From NCBI GenBank assembly GCA_948567375.1, contig OX419762.1, forward strand, positions 13,522,001 to 13,586,000: a stretch of DNA of 64,000 nt, read 5' to 3'. Of this stretch, positions 24,409 through 35,934 are shown in pieces (position 1 is the first letter of the stretch; each line of letters opens with the position of its first letter). The notes beneath the pieces were generated by a model. That model was not told the origin of the DNA and made no database searches. It worked only from the letters and a program-made list of their open reading frames with translations. Origin of the DNA: Lunularia cruciata. Lineage: Eukaryota; Streptophyta; Marchantiopsida; Lunulariales; Lunulariaceae. The translations under genes and the position numbers were made by a program.

Positions 24409-25920
24409 ATGGATGCGCCGGGGGGACAATTTCGCGCACCTAGCTTTCCATTCTCAAACCCATTCCACATCAAGGTTATGTACATCCAGCGTGAGTAGAT
24501 GAGAGTATCGCTAGTTTATCACTTTGGTGCGGAATTCATGGACAGAGTGATGAACTCACCAAACCCGGTGATTCTACCTGTGGCGATATATGACAGAGAG
24601 TGGGATTTGATGATCTACATTCTTTTATGATAATATGGATATGAATGTCCCAAATCCTCTCCCTTTCAACACTCAAATAGAAATCCGTGATGTAGTGAGG
24701 CCAAAAGTGATGTTTAGAGATTTTGTGATTAGGAACTTTGGTGAGGAGTATTATCAACGAGTGATAGCTTCTGAGGTCCCAATGGTAGTTCCAATAGTTT
24801 GTGCGCCTTCCAGAGTGATTATATTGACTATGTATTGAAGTAGACGTTAGCAATTGGGTGTTGCAGGAACCATGGATCTGTAGTTGCAAGAGTTAGTGCA
24901 AGGAATGCAAGGGATGTTGAATGAATTTCAAGAGATTAAGATGACCATGGAGACATTACAAAGTCAAGTGCAAATCCTCAAGAACGATCAAGCCATGCAA
25001 GAAGAAGAGCCATCTCAAAACCCAGTACCTGCGACTGAAGTACTTGGAGAGGCACCCGTGCCTACGAACCCTATCAATGATGAAGCCACATTGCTACTCC
25101 GGATGAAGAAGACCTGCAACATTGAGCCTTACAAGGGGCAACGTACGATGGGAGTAGTGGAAAATTGGATCTCGAGAATGAATCGATATTTTAGATTGTT
25201 CTCAATAGAGATCACAAAGCATGCTGCAGGCGTGTTTGCATGTGGGTACTTGACCGATAAAGCCCTCACATGGTATGATGCTTGAGAACGATCCATGCTG
25301 GCAGAGAGAAGGGAGTTCACATGGAAAGCAATGCAAGAAGGATTGCTGAAGAATTTCCAATCGGTGGATTTTGTGCAAATGGCTCGAACCCAACTATGAG
25401 GATTGAGACAGAAGAATAGTGTACAAGAGTATGTGGAGGCATTTCTGGATTGGCAAGTCGCAATTACCGATATGAGTCCAGCAGAGTCTCTCAACAATTT
25501 CAAACGAGGGTTGAAAGAGTGGATTCGCCAAGAAGTCATGGTGCAAAACCCTCGCACGGTATTTGAACTACCTCAACATTATTGGGCAGAAATGTCACAC
25601 ATGGGTGGACCAGTACCGATGGAATTGGGCAACCTTTGATTCCGGGATCGAGGAGCATGGCCACTTCAAGGGGATCTGGGACGGGTAGAAGAATGAAGAG
25701 ATGGAGTCCCATGAGGAGAAGGGACTCGAGGAGAAAAACACCGTTGTTACAATTGTGGCCGTATTGGGCACATATCTACCAATTGTCGCACTTGTTTCCC
25801 TAGAGGCCCTCGGCCTTCGTATAGGTGATCTTTGAACAACATGGAGAGGCACATTGAAGAGGAGGAGGTGGAAACCACTTTGGAAAATGAAGATCACCAG
25901 TAAATGTACCTCACGGCCTT
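24409..25920 (+). pseudogene. Gag of the family-1 full-length element
   Basis: From the ATG at 24,409 a frame runs about 75 codons (TAG at 24,496), then after a shift near 24.63 kb continues in the frame of the main gag, whose own ATG is at 24,872. The region before 24,872 forms an N-terminal extension of about 150 residues. The central part resembles a capsid domain (W-I-S-R-M-N-R-Y-F, then L-T-D-K-A-L-T-W-Y near 25.26 kb). A CX2CX4HX4C knuckle lies at 25,745-25,786. Stops occur at 24,881, 25,283 and near 25,400 and 25,637. The role is particle formation and RNA packaging. Confidence 0.85.
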
Positions 25921-25924
25921 ATTG

Positions 25925-28900
25925 GCCCAATAAGGAAGCAGCAAAGCAAGGGAAGGAAGAAGAATAATGCACAAAGATCCCTAAAGGCAACCTCACAATT
26001 GATTGTCGTGAATGGAATCCTAGAAGGTAATCAAGTGAGAGTATTAATAGATCCGGGCGCAATAGAGAATTTCTTGTCTCGCTCTGTTGCAATAAGCTTG
26101 GGAATGGATCTAGAGAGAGATGGAAGTGAAGAAGTAGAGTTACCAAATGGGCAAACAGAGAGGATTGAATCATTACCTAGACGGGTAACCCTCTCTGTAG
26201 GAGAATATCAGGAAGCAATTGAGTGGCGGGTGATACAGTTAGCCCGTTATGATGCAATTTTAGGCATGCCATGGATGGAGCAATACAACCCAATGGTGGA
26301 TTGGAGGAAGAAAGAAGTGAGAACCCACCAATGGTTGATCATTGGGATTAAAGAAAAATCACACAGGTAGAAACTGCCTCTATATGTTGTAGGGACGACA
26401 ACTGTCTGTAAGACCAATAGATGTTTTATGGGTCTAATAAGAGAAGTCCAGAGTGCACAACTCGCTGGACAAATGCTTGAGAAATTGAAGGATGTGGTGG
26501 ATGAGTTTCAAGATGTCTTTCTCGATGATCTACCCTCAGGATTACCACCAAAAAGGCAAGTAGATCACAAAATAGAGACACTCCCGAGGAAGACACCTCC
26601 TTGTAAGGCCCCATATCGCCTATCACCTCATGAGTTGGAGGAGTGTAAGACTCAAATTGAGGAGATGCTACAGAAAGGGTTCATCCAACCTAGCGTATCA
26701 CCATATGGGGCCTCTGTCTTGTTTGTGAAGAAGAAGGATGGTACAATGCGCATGTGCATTGACTATCGGGGTCTCAATCAGCAAACAGTGAAGAAAAAAT
26801 ACCCCTTACCTTGCATGGATAACCTGTTTGATCAACTCCATGGAGCGAGATACTTCACCAAACTGGACTTGCGGAGCAGTTACAATCAAATCCAAATTGC
26901 AGAGGAGGATGTGTACAAAACTGCCTTTTGAACTACGTATGGCCACTTTGAGTATCTTGTGATGCCTTTTGGCCTCACCAATGCGCCTGCCACTTTCATG
27001 AGCCTAATGAATGACATATTTCGTCCATACTTAGATAAGTTTGTTATCGTCTTCTTGGATGATATCTTAGTATATAGTAGCATGATGACAGAACACAAAC
27101 AACATCTACGAGAGGTCCTCCAGATTCTAAGACAGAATCAGTTGTACACCAAAATCTCAAAGTGTGAGTTTGGCAAGTCTAAAGTAGACTACTTAGGGCA
27201 TAAAGTAAGTGCAAAGGGCATTCAAGTATTGACAAATAAAATAAAGGTCATTCAAAAATGGAGTGCCCCAGAAGATCAGACTCAACTTAAGAGCTTCTTG
27301 GGGTTGATGGGATTCTATCGTAGATTTGTCAAGGACTTCTCCAAGGTTGCACAACCTTTAACGGTACTACTTGGCAAGGGGAAGAAGTGGACATGGAGAA
27401 CTGCACAAGAGTTGGCCTTTCAAGAATTGAAGGCCGCCTTGCTACATGCACCAATCTTGAAGTGGTATGACCCAAAACGTCCAATCAAGTTGGCTACAGA
27501 TGCATCAGGCGTAGCAATAGGAGCAGTCCTACAACATGAGTGGCATGACGGATGGCATCCAATTGCATATTTCTCTCAAAAGTTATTACCGGCAGAGCGC
27601 AACTACCACACCACAGAATGAGAAGAGCTGGCCATCATTCTAGCAACCAAGCATTGGAAGCACTACCTGGGCGAGAAGGCATTTGTAGTAGAGACAGACC
27701 ACAAACCTCTAGTCTACCTCAAGACGCAAAAGGATCTATCTCATCGCCAAATTTGGTGGGCAGAGTGGCAACAACGCTTCAACATGACAATCACCTATGT
27801 GGAAGGTAAGAAGCAACTTGCAAATGCATTCACCCGCATGCCAATGGCCAACAACTTGGTGGCAGAGGTTAAGATTAACCCTGAATTTTGGCAAGAGATT
27901 CTAGTTGTTACAAAAACTGATCCACAGAGTGTAGAAGCGCAATCATCCAAAGGTGTCACCAGCACCCAAGGACTCACCTTTCGGGAGGGCAGATTATGGA
28001 TCCCAAATGTCCCAGAATTACGCACCACCATTCTAGCGGAATGTCATGATTCGGCCATTGCAGCTCATGTTGGAGTGGACAAGACCTTGGATGCAGTCAA
28101 GCGCCATTACTATTGGCCCAAGATGAGCAACAACGTGATGGACTATGTGCATAGCTGCACACTTTGCCAACAGAACAAAGCTTCTAATCAAGCTCCTACA
28201 GGGCTCCTTCAACCTCTCCCCACTCCTACCTAACGTTGGGAACAAGTGAGTATGGATCTTGTTTGTGAATTACCCAAGACCACCTCAGGGTTTGACTCCA
28301 TTGTGGTCTTTGTGGACTGGCTCAACAAAATGATTCATGTACGCCCTACCACCAAGGAAGTGACCGCTCCACAACTAGCTCAACTATACTTAGATGCAGT
28401 CTTTGCTCACCATGGCTTGTCTAGAGTACTCATCACCGATATAGGCACCCAATTCACCAGTTTGTTTTGGCAAACACTCTTTGGTTTCTTCAAAACCAAG
28501 TTGGCCATGTCTACAGCTTACCACCCACAAACAGATGGCCAAATAGAGCGGGCTAATTGCACAATTGAAGCCATGTTACGGGGCTTCACCTTAGAAGAGC
28601 AAGAGAGGTGGGGCACCCTACTACCGTTGGTAGAATTTGCTTAAAATAATTCAGTGAATGCCTCCACCTAGGTCACTCCATTCTTCCTCATGTATGGTGA
28701 GCATCCCTTCACACCTTCTAGCCTGATGAAAATTCGTCCAGTTACTACCAAGGTAGATGCAGTCAACACATTTGTTTCTAGAATCCAACAAGGTGTGGAG
28801 AGCGCCAAGCACAAGTTACAGATTGCACAAAATTGACAAAAGCAGTATGCTGATGCACACCGTAGGCACATGGAGTTCAATGTTGGGGATCAAGTGTGGC

Positions 28901-29328
28901 TATCAACAACCAACCTCACATTAGTTGGATCTTGTAAGCTCAGACCTTGTTTTATTGGGCCTTTCTTGATTCTTCGTCGCATCGGCGCTGTGGCCTATCA
29001 CCTTGAGCTACCACCACACATGAAGATCCATCTAGTGTTCCATGTCTCCCTATTATGCAGATATGCTCCCCAATCAGGCCAAGGTCCTTCCACACATGAC
29101 ATTTGACCTTGTCCGACAGTCATTGATGGCGTAGAGGAATATGAAGTGGAGCGGATTCTCCAAAAGCGCATGCGTGGTACTCGCCATCTGCAGGTGGAAT
29201 ATCTAGTACAATGGAAAGGTTACCCCCTCTATGAAGCAACCTCGGAACCCGCTGCCAATTTGGCACATGCACCGGTATTGGTGCAAGCATTTGAGCAACC
29301 ATTGCACAACGAGGACGTTGCATCTTAA
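25925..29328 (+). pseudogene. Pol of the family-1 full-length element: protease, RT, RNase H, integrase, chromodomain
   Basis: All domains share one frame, offset from gag. Protease has the L-I-D-x-G-A block near 26,050, but the residue after catalytic Asp is Pro. RT runs from about 26.43 kb, with the F-L-D-D active site at 27,052-27,063. RNase H has the T-D-A-S-G block near 27,500. Integrase has an H-H-C-C finger (28.05-28.17 kb) and catalytic core residues through the Q-I-E-R-A block near 28,545. A chromodomain follows at about 29.13-29.26 kb (E-Y-E-V-E-R-I-L; Q-W-K-G-Y). I count stops at 26,368, 26,929, 27,619, 28,231, 28,642, 28,669, 28,834 and 29,104, and no frameshift. The chromodomain places it with plant chromoviruses. 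Confidence 0.92.
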
Positions 29329-29340
29329 AAGGAGGGAGGT
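29327..29340 (+). promoter_or_regulatory. Polypurine tract
   Basis: AAAAGGAGGGAGGT ends one base before the 3' LTR at 29,342. It is the expected RNase H-resistant primer for plus-strand synthesis. It directly follows the pol stop region. Confidence 0.88.
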
Positions 29341-29341
29341 C

Positions 29342-30080
29342 TGTAATACCAAGGGTTAGCCATATGATCTAGATGTGAAATTCGGTTTGGTAAAATCTAG
29401 AATGATGTAATACATGATGGTCAAAATAGATCAGATAGAAGTATCACCAAAAGAGTACTTCTACTAATAGAGTAGAAATCGAAATAGACTTGAGAACCTT
29501 AGAACCAATAGCTAGACATATGATTTAAAAGTTGAGAGTTGGTTTGGTAATATCTGGAAGGATGTTACACATGATGGACTAAACAGATCAAAAAGAGGTA
29601 TCGCCAAAAGTGGACTTCTACTAATAGAGTAGGAACCAAAATATGCCTGAAATCTTTGAAGGCAATTTCGGAGGCCTAAACGGATGAATTAGGCCTCGAA
29701 AATGTGCAGATTCCCCTCCAACAAAGAAAAGGTTGGCCTTCCCTCTCCCCAACTTTGTCTCGTCAAGAGCTTTCCAACGGTACCTTACTCACGTGATTCT
29801 AAGATTCCTACAGGAAGATTCCCTAAAAGATTCCCTCTGGTCAAAGCTTGTTTGACCAACCAGATAGGACCTAGACCAGACAGGTCACCCATCCAAGTAA
29901 GTTATCCAAGGGTGGAGCTTGCTGACATGTCACCTATCTATGTCCCTAATCCTATGGTGGAGATTCCTTGGAGGAGATCCTCTTGGTCCATATAATAAAG
30001 AGAAGGTGCTCCCTTGGAGCATCAAATGTTTGAATGTGCAATCTGTGTTTTCTCCCTTCTCTTGTCCTCGTAGTATTACA
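29342..30080 (+). repeat. Family-1 3' LTR (739 bp)
   Basis: It starts TGTAATACCAAGGGTTAGCC and ends TAGTATTACA. It carries the same 156-bp duplication as the 5' LTR but keeps two segments missing there: about 29.72-29.83 kb (TTTCCAACGGTACC) and about 29.88-29.98 kb (GACATGTCACC). These segments also occur in older family-1 LTRs, so the 5' LTR lost them. AATAAA lies at 29,994-29,999. Confidence 0.9.
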
Positions 30081-30085
30081 CCACT

Positions 30086-33000
30086 ACTAGTTGGTGATGT
30101 CCTTGTTGCCATTGAAGCTTCAATCTCCTGGATGGTTGTTTGTGCATTCTGAAGATGAGAAAGAGGTTCCCATGTGGCATCATGAAACGGATACCTTTTC
30201 CAAAGGACCTTGTATTCTATATATTTTTGAAGGCCTCGTTGAATGTGGCAATGTACAAGGATACAATCAACTTCATACTCTTCATGATCATTGATAAGGA
30301 TAGGAGGAGGAGGAGGTTGGACGCAAGAGGAAAAAGAAGATGGGTTAGGAACAAAGGGTTTTAACTTGGAAATGTGAAATACATGGTGGATATGCATATG
30401 ACAAGGCGAGGCAAGTCGATAAGTAATAGGAGACATAATTTGGGTGACATCAAAGAGTCCTATCCTATTAGAGGTGAGTTTACAAACTTGGGTATCAAGA
30501 GGGAGCAATAGGTTACTAAAGGAGAGCACAACTTTATCACCAACTTGAAATGTGAGATCACAACAATGGAGGTCCACATATTGTTTTTGTCAATTTTGAG
30601 CAACAAGGAGATGAGATTTGGCTTGTTAGAAGGATTGGAATATGGTGGTCAAGAAGGTAGAAGTAGGAGGAACATGAGATGGAAGAGGAGCAAGAAGGGA
30701 ATCTAGAATAAGTGGATCTTGGCCAAAATTGAGGAAAAAGGAGAGAATCTGGTGCTTGCATGTTTGGAATTATTGTATACAAACTCTGTAGTTGCAAGAC
30801 ATTCATCTCAATTGGTATGGTGGATGTTGATGAAGGCATGAAAAATATCCTCCAAGGTGAAATTTTCATATTCAGTTTGTCCATTAGTTTGAGGATGATA
30901 GGTCATGGACAAAGCAACTTGGTGATGAGTATCTGAAGAGTGCTTGTCAAAATTTCCCAATGAATCAAGGATCAAGGTCAAAGATTAGGCTTATTAGTAC
31001 ACGAGGCTTATTAGTCGGAGATCACCCTTGGCTAGAACATATATCTAGTCCTCATGAAATATAAGGCCATCCTTGAAGGAGAAGGTGTTGTACTCCTTGT
31101 AGCATGTTGCAAGACAACCATGTTCCATCTGGATGAAGGGATCTTGTTGAAGAGTTGACGTAAACTTGTTTTGGATCTTGGAGTCAATTGACACCATTGT
31201 AATGACTACCGTGATAAGAGCAAGAGACTTTGGATCATGCCATCATGATAAGGCATCAAGGATGGCATGGAATCAAACTGATTTGTACTTGAGTCTAATG
31301 TCAAACAATTGGAGTTGCTCCTCCTATTGATGATGTCAACTCTTCATATGTTCCAAGTGTATTCTCTATAACAATGGTTTGTGATCAATTCATATGATCA
31401 TTTGTTTCTCCAAGAGATAATGCCTCCATACCTTGGTTGCATATACCATTTCTAGTTGTTCTTGATCTCAAGTAGAGTATTCCTCTCAACCATATTTAGT
31501 CAATGAGACACAAAGGCAATGGGATGTAATCCATCTAGGAATTCTTATTGCAAAACGGCTCCAATTGCAAAGTTAGAAGCATCAAAATCAAACACCTAAG
31601 GTAATTGAGGATCATATAGTTGAAGAATGGGTCTTGAAGACACCATATGTTTCAACTTTTGGTATTCTTCTTTGTACTTGGTGGTCCACTAAAAGCTCAA
31701 GTTTTTCCCCAAGAGATCAATCAATGATGTGGCCACATGGGCATAATAGTAGATGAACCATTGATAAAAATTGGCCAATCAATTAAATGCCTATACTTCT
31801 ATAGCATCCTTTGGAGTAGGCCAATTAGTAATGGCCTTGATTTTCTCCTCTTCCATCTTGATCCCCTCTAATGAGATCTTGTGATCCAAGAATGTAACTT
31901 CCTTCTCCCAAAAGGCACACTTTGACTTCTTGTAATAAAATTTCCACTATCATAATCGTCTTAGGACTTCTCGCATGTGATTCACATGTTATGCCTCCAT
32001 CTTGCTATAAATTAAGATCCATCATCCAAGAACACCACCATGTAGCAATCCAATAGTCCATCCTACACCTGATGCATCTGATCCATGAAGACTGCTAGAG
32101 CATTAGTGGGCCCAAAAGGTAGAACTCTCCACTTGAAATGCCCATACCTTGTGCAAAAGGCAATCTTTTGCACATCCTCAATATCAATGAGGATTTCTAA
32201 TAGCCGCTATGAAGATCCAAATTGGAGAAGTATCGTCCTCCACTCAATTGATCAAGCAAGTCATCAATTCAAGGCAAAGGATATTCATTCTTCATTGTTT
32301 CTTTATTGAGCCCACAGTAATAAATAAAAAAACAAAATCCTCCATCCTTCTTTGGAAGAAATAGTATTGGTGCTCCCCAAGAAGATGTACTATGTTGTAT
32401 AATTTTTCTCCAACAACTCCATAACTCCTCCAACTCCTTTGGTGAGAGCCAATAGATTGGTCTACTCATTGGATTACTACTTAGCAATAACTTAATCTTG
32501 AAGGGCATACCACAATTGGAGTGTAATCTCTTTGGTAGATCATCCAGAAATAGATTCACAAACTCATGAACTATTTATTTGATCAACCATTGCTTGATGA
32601 GGCTCCTAACTCCCCTTAGATTCTCCTTGTACAATTGGCTTGATCCACATTGCAAAAATAGACTTATCTTCCTCCAAAGCTTACTCTATGGCTGCTTCAT
32701 TGACAAACTTCCCATCTAAAGACTCATCTTCCTTCAAAACTTACTCCATGGTTGCTTTCTTGACAAACTTCTCATCTTGGGACTCATCTTCCTTCAAAGC
32801 GTGCCTCTATGCTTACCTTCCCAACAAACTTCTCATATTGGGACTGATTATTCTTAGGTGTCTTACTTAGAGGTACTAGACAACCTAATCGGAACTTCCT
32901 ACCTTGGTGTTGTACTTGAGTTTTTTTATTGATTCCAATCAAATTGAACCTTATGACATTCAAGCCAAGGTAGACCTAGAATGACATCATAGTGTAGAGG

Positions 33001-33330
33001 TACCACTACAAACCTCATACACTTTAAATACTCTTTCTTCATCTTAAAGGTAATAGGATGTAAGGTACAAAATACATAATCCTTTCTACCATCCACCATC
33101 ATTAATCTACTCTTAATTATTGGCTTGATAGGAATATGTAATTCCTTTGCTTATTGCATGGACAAGCAATTTTCTGAACTTCTTGAATCAACCAAAATTC
33201 TACAACCACAATAAGATATCATACCTTGCAAGTGAAGCAAACTTGCATAAGTCGAGCCTTTGATCCCAGTGGAACTAATCAAGTTCCCATCAAGTGGCTC
33301 AAAATCTCCTATTGGGATTTCTTGTTTTCC
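30086..33330 (-). pseudogene. Family-2 pol of the split element
   Basis: On the minus strand: RT around 32.56-31.9 kb (D-L-P-K-R-L, then S-P-K-E-L-E-E-L, then P-K-K-D-G-G), integrase 31.0-30.6 kb, and a G-D-K-V block near 30.53 kb followed by a chromodomain (H-E-E-Y-E-V-D near 30.28 kb; Y-K-V-L-W-K near 30.22 kb). Protease lies about 33.25-32.9 kb. Many stops and shifts are present. The right end of the chromodomain was originally continuous with the purine tract now split off at 23,717-23,728. Confidence 0.75.
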
Positions 33331-33339
33331 TAATCATTT

Positions 33340-34150
33340 TTCTCCACAAAATTCACCTGGGTGACTTGTCGAGGTCATCCATTCTTGAGTGGACATTCAA
33401 CAATGCGATATCCAGTTGGGCAATGATGAAACAACAAACATTCTGCCATAATTTTCCTCTATCTATAGTGCCAAGTGGTCTCCATTGAATGGTATCAATC
33501 CCCACCCGTGTGTAGTGTATTGGTAGGTTTTGTGGAAGTTGAGGTCGAAACCAACTTGTTGCAACCAAGGAATCAAAGCATTTGGCCAACCGCATGGCTT
33601 CCTCTAAGTGTTGAGGCTATTGCATAGTTACCTCTAATTTGATTTGTGAGTTCAAGCTCTCACAAATCAATGCAAACCTTCACCTTCTAATATATCTAGA
33701 ATTTGCATGAAGGTTATTTGGAATTGCATGATGTGACTTCTTAGAGAGCCAATTTGCTTCAACTCTATGAACCTATTTTATTTAGTTCATATGGCATTTA
33801 TAGCTTGGATTCGATCAATTATTATACTCTTGAATTTTTCCCATGTCAAGATTGGTGCAACAATTTGCCGTTCAGTTTGCTCTACTTGGAATCACCACCA
33901 TAACTCTTCTTCTCCATCCAATTGGTTGGAAGCCAAGAGAATCTTTTTCCATTCATCTTGAAGATTGGTAGCCTCAAAATAACATTTATAATCAAACATA
34001 AAATTCTCCATTGCATTTGGAAGATTCTTGCTTTCAAAAACCTTAGGTTTTGGAATTTGGATTTGGTCTTCTCTTTCTTGAATAGATACTCTTCTATGTG
34101 CTCTTGTGATCAATGATCTTGTTCATCCAACAATCAAGTAAGGTTCTCAA
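33340..34150 (-). pseudogene. Family-2 gag of the split element
   Basis: The minus-strand frame 34,113-33,892 reads K-P-K-V-F-E-S-K-N-L-P then N-F-M-F-D-Y-K-C-Y-F-E-A-T-N, matching the gag at 41.5 kb. A knuckle-like region lies near 33.43 kb. Stops break the frame at about 33.89 kb. Confidence 0.7.
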
Positions 34151-34456
34151 TTTGTTGTTGCACAGCAATGATAACCTTGGGCATTTCCACCATGGTTGCT
34201 ATTTTATCACACCACCCCCAATGTATCTAATTTATTAACACAAAGATGCAACACGTCCATCATTCTCCATAAGTTGCAATCAAAAGTACCAAGGGTTCCT
34301 CAAACAAGGTGATTATATTTAGAAAATCTTGCCCAAAGCATGAGGTGATAAATTATGTGAAACAATGCTTGGGTAGTACCCAAACACAAAAATCCCAATG
34401 GTTTGGTGGAAATAGATTTGGTGGTCCATAAATTCCATGTATCCCATAAATACTAA

Positions 34457-34867
34457 TATAAAATATCAAGACCAAGGAGAGAAATAGGAGAATGGAAACT
34501 CAAAATGGGACACTTAAATAAGGAAAACTCTGAATGCTTAGCATCAGCTTTGGCTTTGGTATTTATAGGTAGTATACAAGGCCTTGAGAAGCTTCTCAAA
34601 AAGCTTCCTCAAACCACTTTCTTGGAGTGTAAGCCAAGTTAACCTAGAAGCTTCTCAAGAAGTTTCCTTCTAGAAGCCACTTACTTAGCGTGCAAGCTAA
34701 GCTAGTTGGAAGCTTCTAGAAACTATCTATTTAAGATGCAAGCTAAACTAGCCAAGAAGCTTCCCAAGAAGCTTCTTAGATGCTTTTGGAATATTCTAGG
34801 CTACTTTGTCCTCTTTGCTACTTTTTTAACCCTAACTAACTTTGTTGCTAAACTCCATACTATTACA
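34457..34867 (-). repeat. Family-2 5' LTR of the split element
   Basis: In plus orientation it runs TATAAAATATCAAGACC ... CCATACTATTACA. It keeps a three-unit heat-shock-like site GAAGCTTCTAGAA at 34,709-34,721 and several GAAGCTTC pairs. The adjoining primer site has lost bases (ATAAATACTAA). Confidence 0.75.
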
Positions 34868-35934
34868 GTTGCACTCTTGAATTCCTCCCATGTTGAGATT
34901 AGCACAAAAAATTACTATTCAACTTGCTCCACTAGGAACCACCACCATGGTTTTGCCACTCCATCCAATTGGCTTGAAGCCAAGAGAATCTCTCTTTTTT
35001 CATCTTGAAGATGTATAGCTTCAAAATAATGTTTGTAGTCAAACACAAAATTCTTCATTGCACTTGGGAGATTGTTGCCTTCAAATACCTTAGGCTTTGG
35101 AAATTAGATTTTCTCTTCTCCTTTTTGAAATGGTGTTCTCTCTATATGTTCTTGTCATTGATGGTCTTGTTCTTCCAACAATCAAGTAAGGTGCTCAATT
35201 TGTTGTTACATAGCAATGATAACTTTAGGCATTGTTGTTATGGTTACAACTCTATCAAGATACCTACAATTATCTCAATTAATATGTAGATGCAACATGT
35301 CCACCCATTCTCTATAAGTTACAATCAAAAGCATTGAGGATTCATTGGACATGTCCACTGTTCTCCATCAGTTACAATGAAAGGTATTGAAAGTTCATTA
35401 GACAAGGTGATTGTATTCAAAAATTCTGCTTAGAGTGTGAGATGATGAATTATATTGATGAAATGATGCTTGGGTAGTACATGGACACAAAAATCCCAAT
35501 GGTCTAGCAAAAATGGATATTTTGGTCCATAAATTCCATCCATCCCATTCTTACTCTAATATTATTGTAAAAGACCAAGGAGAAAAATACGAGAATGGAA
35601 AATCAGAGTGAAAGATCACATTGGGACTCTTGAATTTGGGAAATTTCAAATACCTAACATAAGCTTAAGCTTTGGTATTTATATGAAAATATACAAGGCT
35701 CTTGAGAAGCTTCCTAAAGATACCTTCTTAGAGTGCAAGCCAAGCTAACCGGGAAGCTTCTCAAGGAGCTTCTTCCTAGAAGTCACCACTTGGCATGCAT
35801 ATTACCTAATACTTGGAAGGTATCAAGTAGCTTTCTAGATGCCTCTAGAATATTTTTATAATTCTTGGCTAACTTGGCCTATTTGCTACTTAGTTAGTCT
35901 CAATTAACTCATTAGTAACTTCCATATTGTTACA
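34868..35934 (-). mobile_element. 5' end of another family-2 element: LTR, leader and partial gag
   Basis: The 5' LTR (35,565-35,934, 370 bp) reads TGTAAAAGACCAAGG ... CATATTGTTACA in plus orientation. The leader and gag follow leftwards to 34,868, where gag is cut in the segment before C-Y/N-F homology by another LTR. Gag homology includes L-L-A-S-S/K near 34.98 kb. The rest of this element is not in the window. The right flank CTTAA (35,935-35,939) lies in Element 1 gag. Confidence 0.7.
35565..35934 (-). repeat. Family-2 5' LTR (short form, 370 bp)
   Basis: It retains both terminal signatures TGTAAAAG and TTGTTACA. It has fewer GCAAGC/GAAGCTTC modules than the 411-495 bp copies, and its heat-shock-like motifs are decayed. 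The length is close to the other short copy at 18,753-19,115. Confidence 0.75.

Larger units (their letters stand above)
23729..30080 (+). mobile_element. Full-length gypsy family-1 chromovirus with intact structure
   Basis: This 6,352-bp unit has a 5' LTR (23,729-24,268), primer site, gag, pol with chromodomain, polypurine tract (29,327-29,340) and 3' LTR (29,342-30,080). The flanks are identical 5-mers, CCACT at 23,724-23,728 and at 30,081-30,085. Removing the element and one CCACT joins CCCCCACT to ACTAGTTGGTGATGTCC, which matches the uninterrupted sequence at 37,126-37,145, so the insertion site is firm. Coding is single-frame through pol but has several stop codons, so it could not move unaided. 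Confidence 0.95.
23306..34867 (-). mobile_element. Gypsy family-2 element, split by the family-1 copy
   Basis: LTRs of 411 bp lie at 23,306-23,716 (3') and 34,457-34,867 (5'), both inverted. Internal sequence is 23,717-23,728 plus 30,086-34,456. Flanks do not match: TTAAC on the left inside a plus-strand integrase, and GTTGC on the right inside a minus-strand gag. The two ends therefore sit in different host elements, so this is best read as a recombinant of two insertions rather than one clean insertion. Confidence 0.75.

Noticed and set aside
29930..30577. 215-codon minus-strand frame as an intact chromodomain protein
   Set aside because: Its last part reads antisense through the inserted family-1 3' LTR, so the C-terminus is a chance extension of a broken gene.
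18753..35934. A single composite element with inverted LTR ends
   Set aside because: The internal sequence belongs to at least three family-2 copies in two orientations, and the outer 5-mers (TTATC, CTTAA) do not match.
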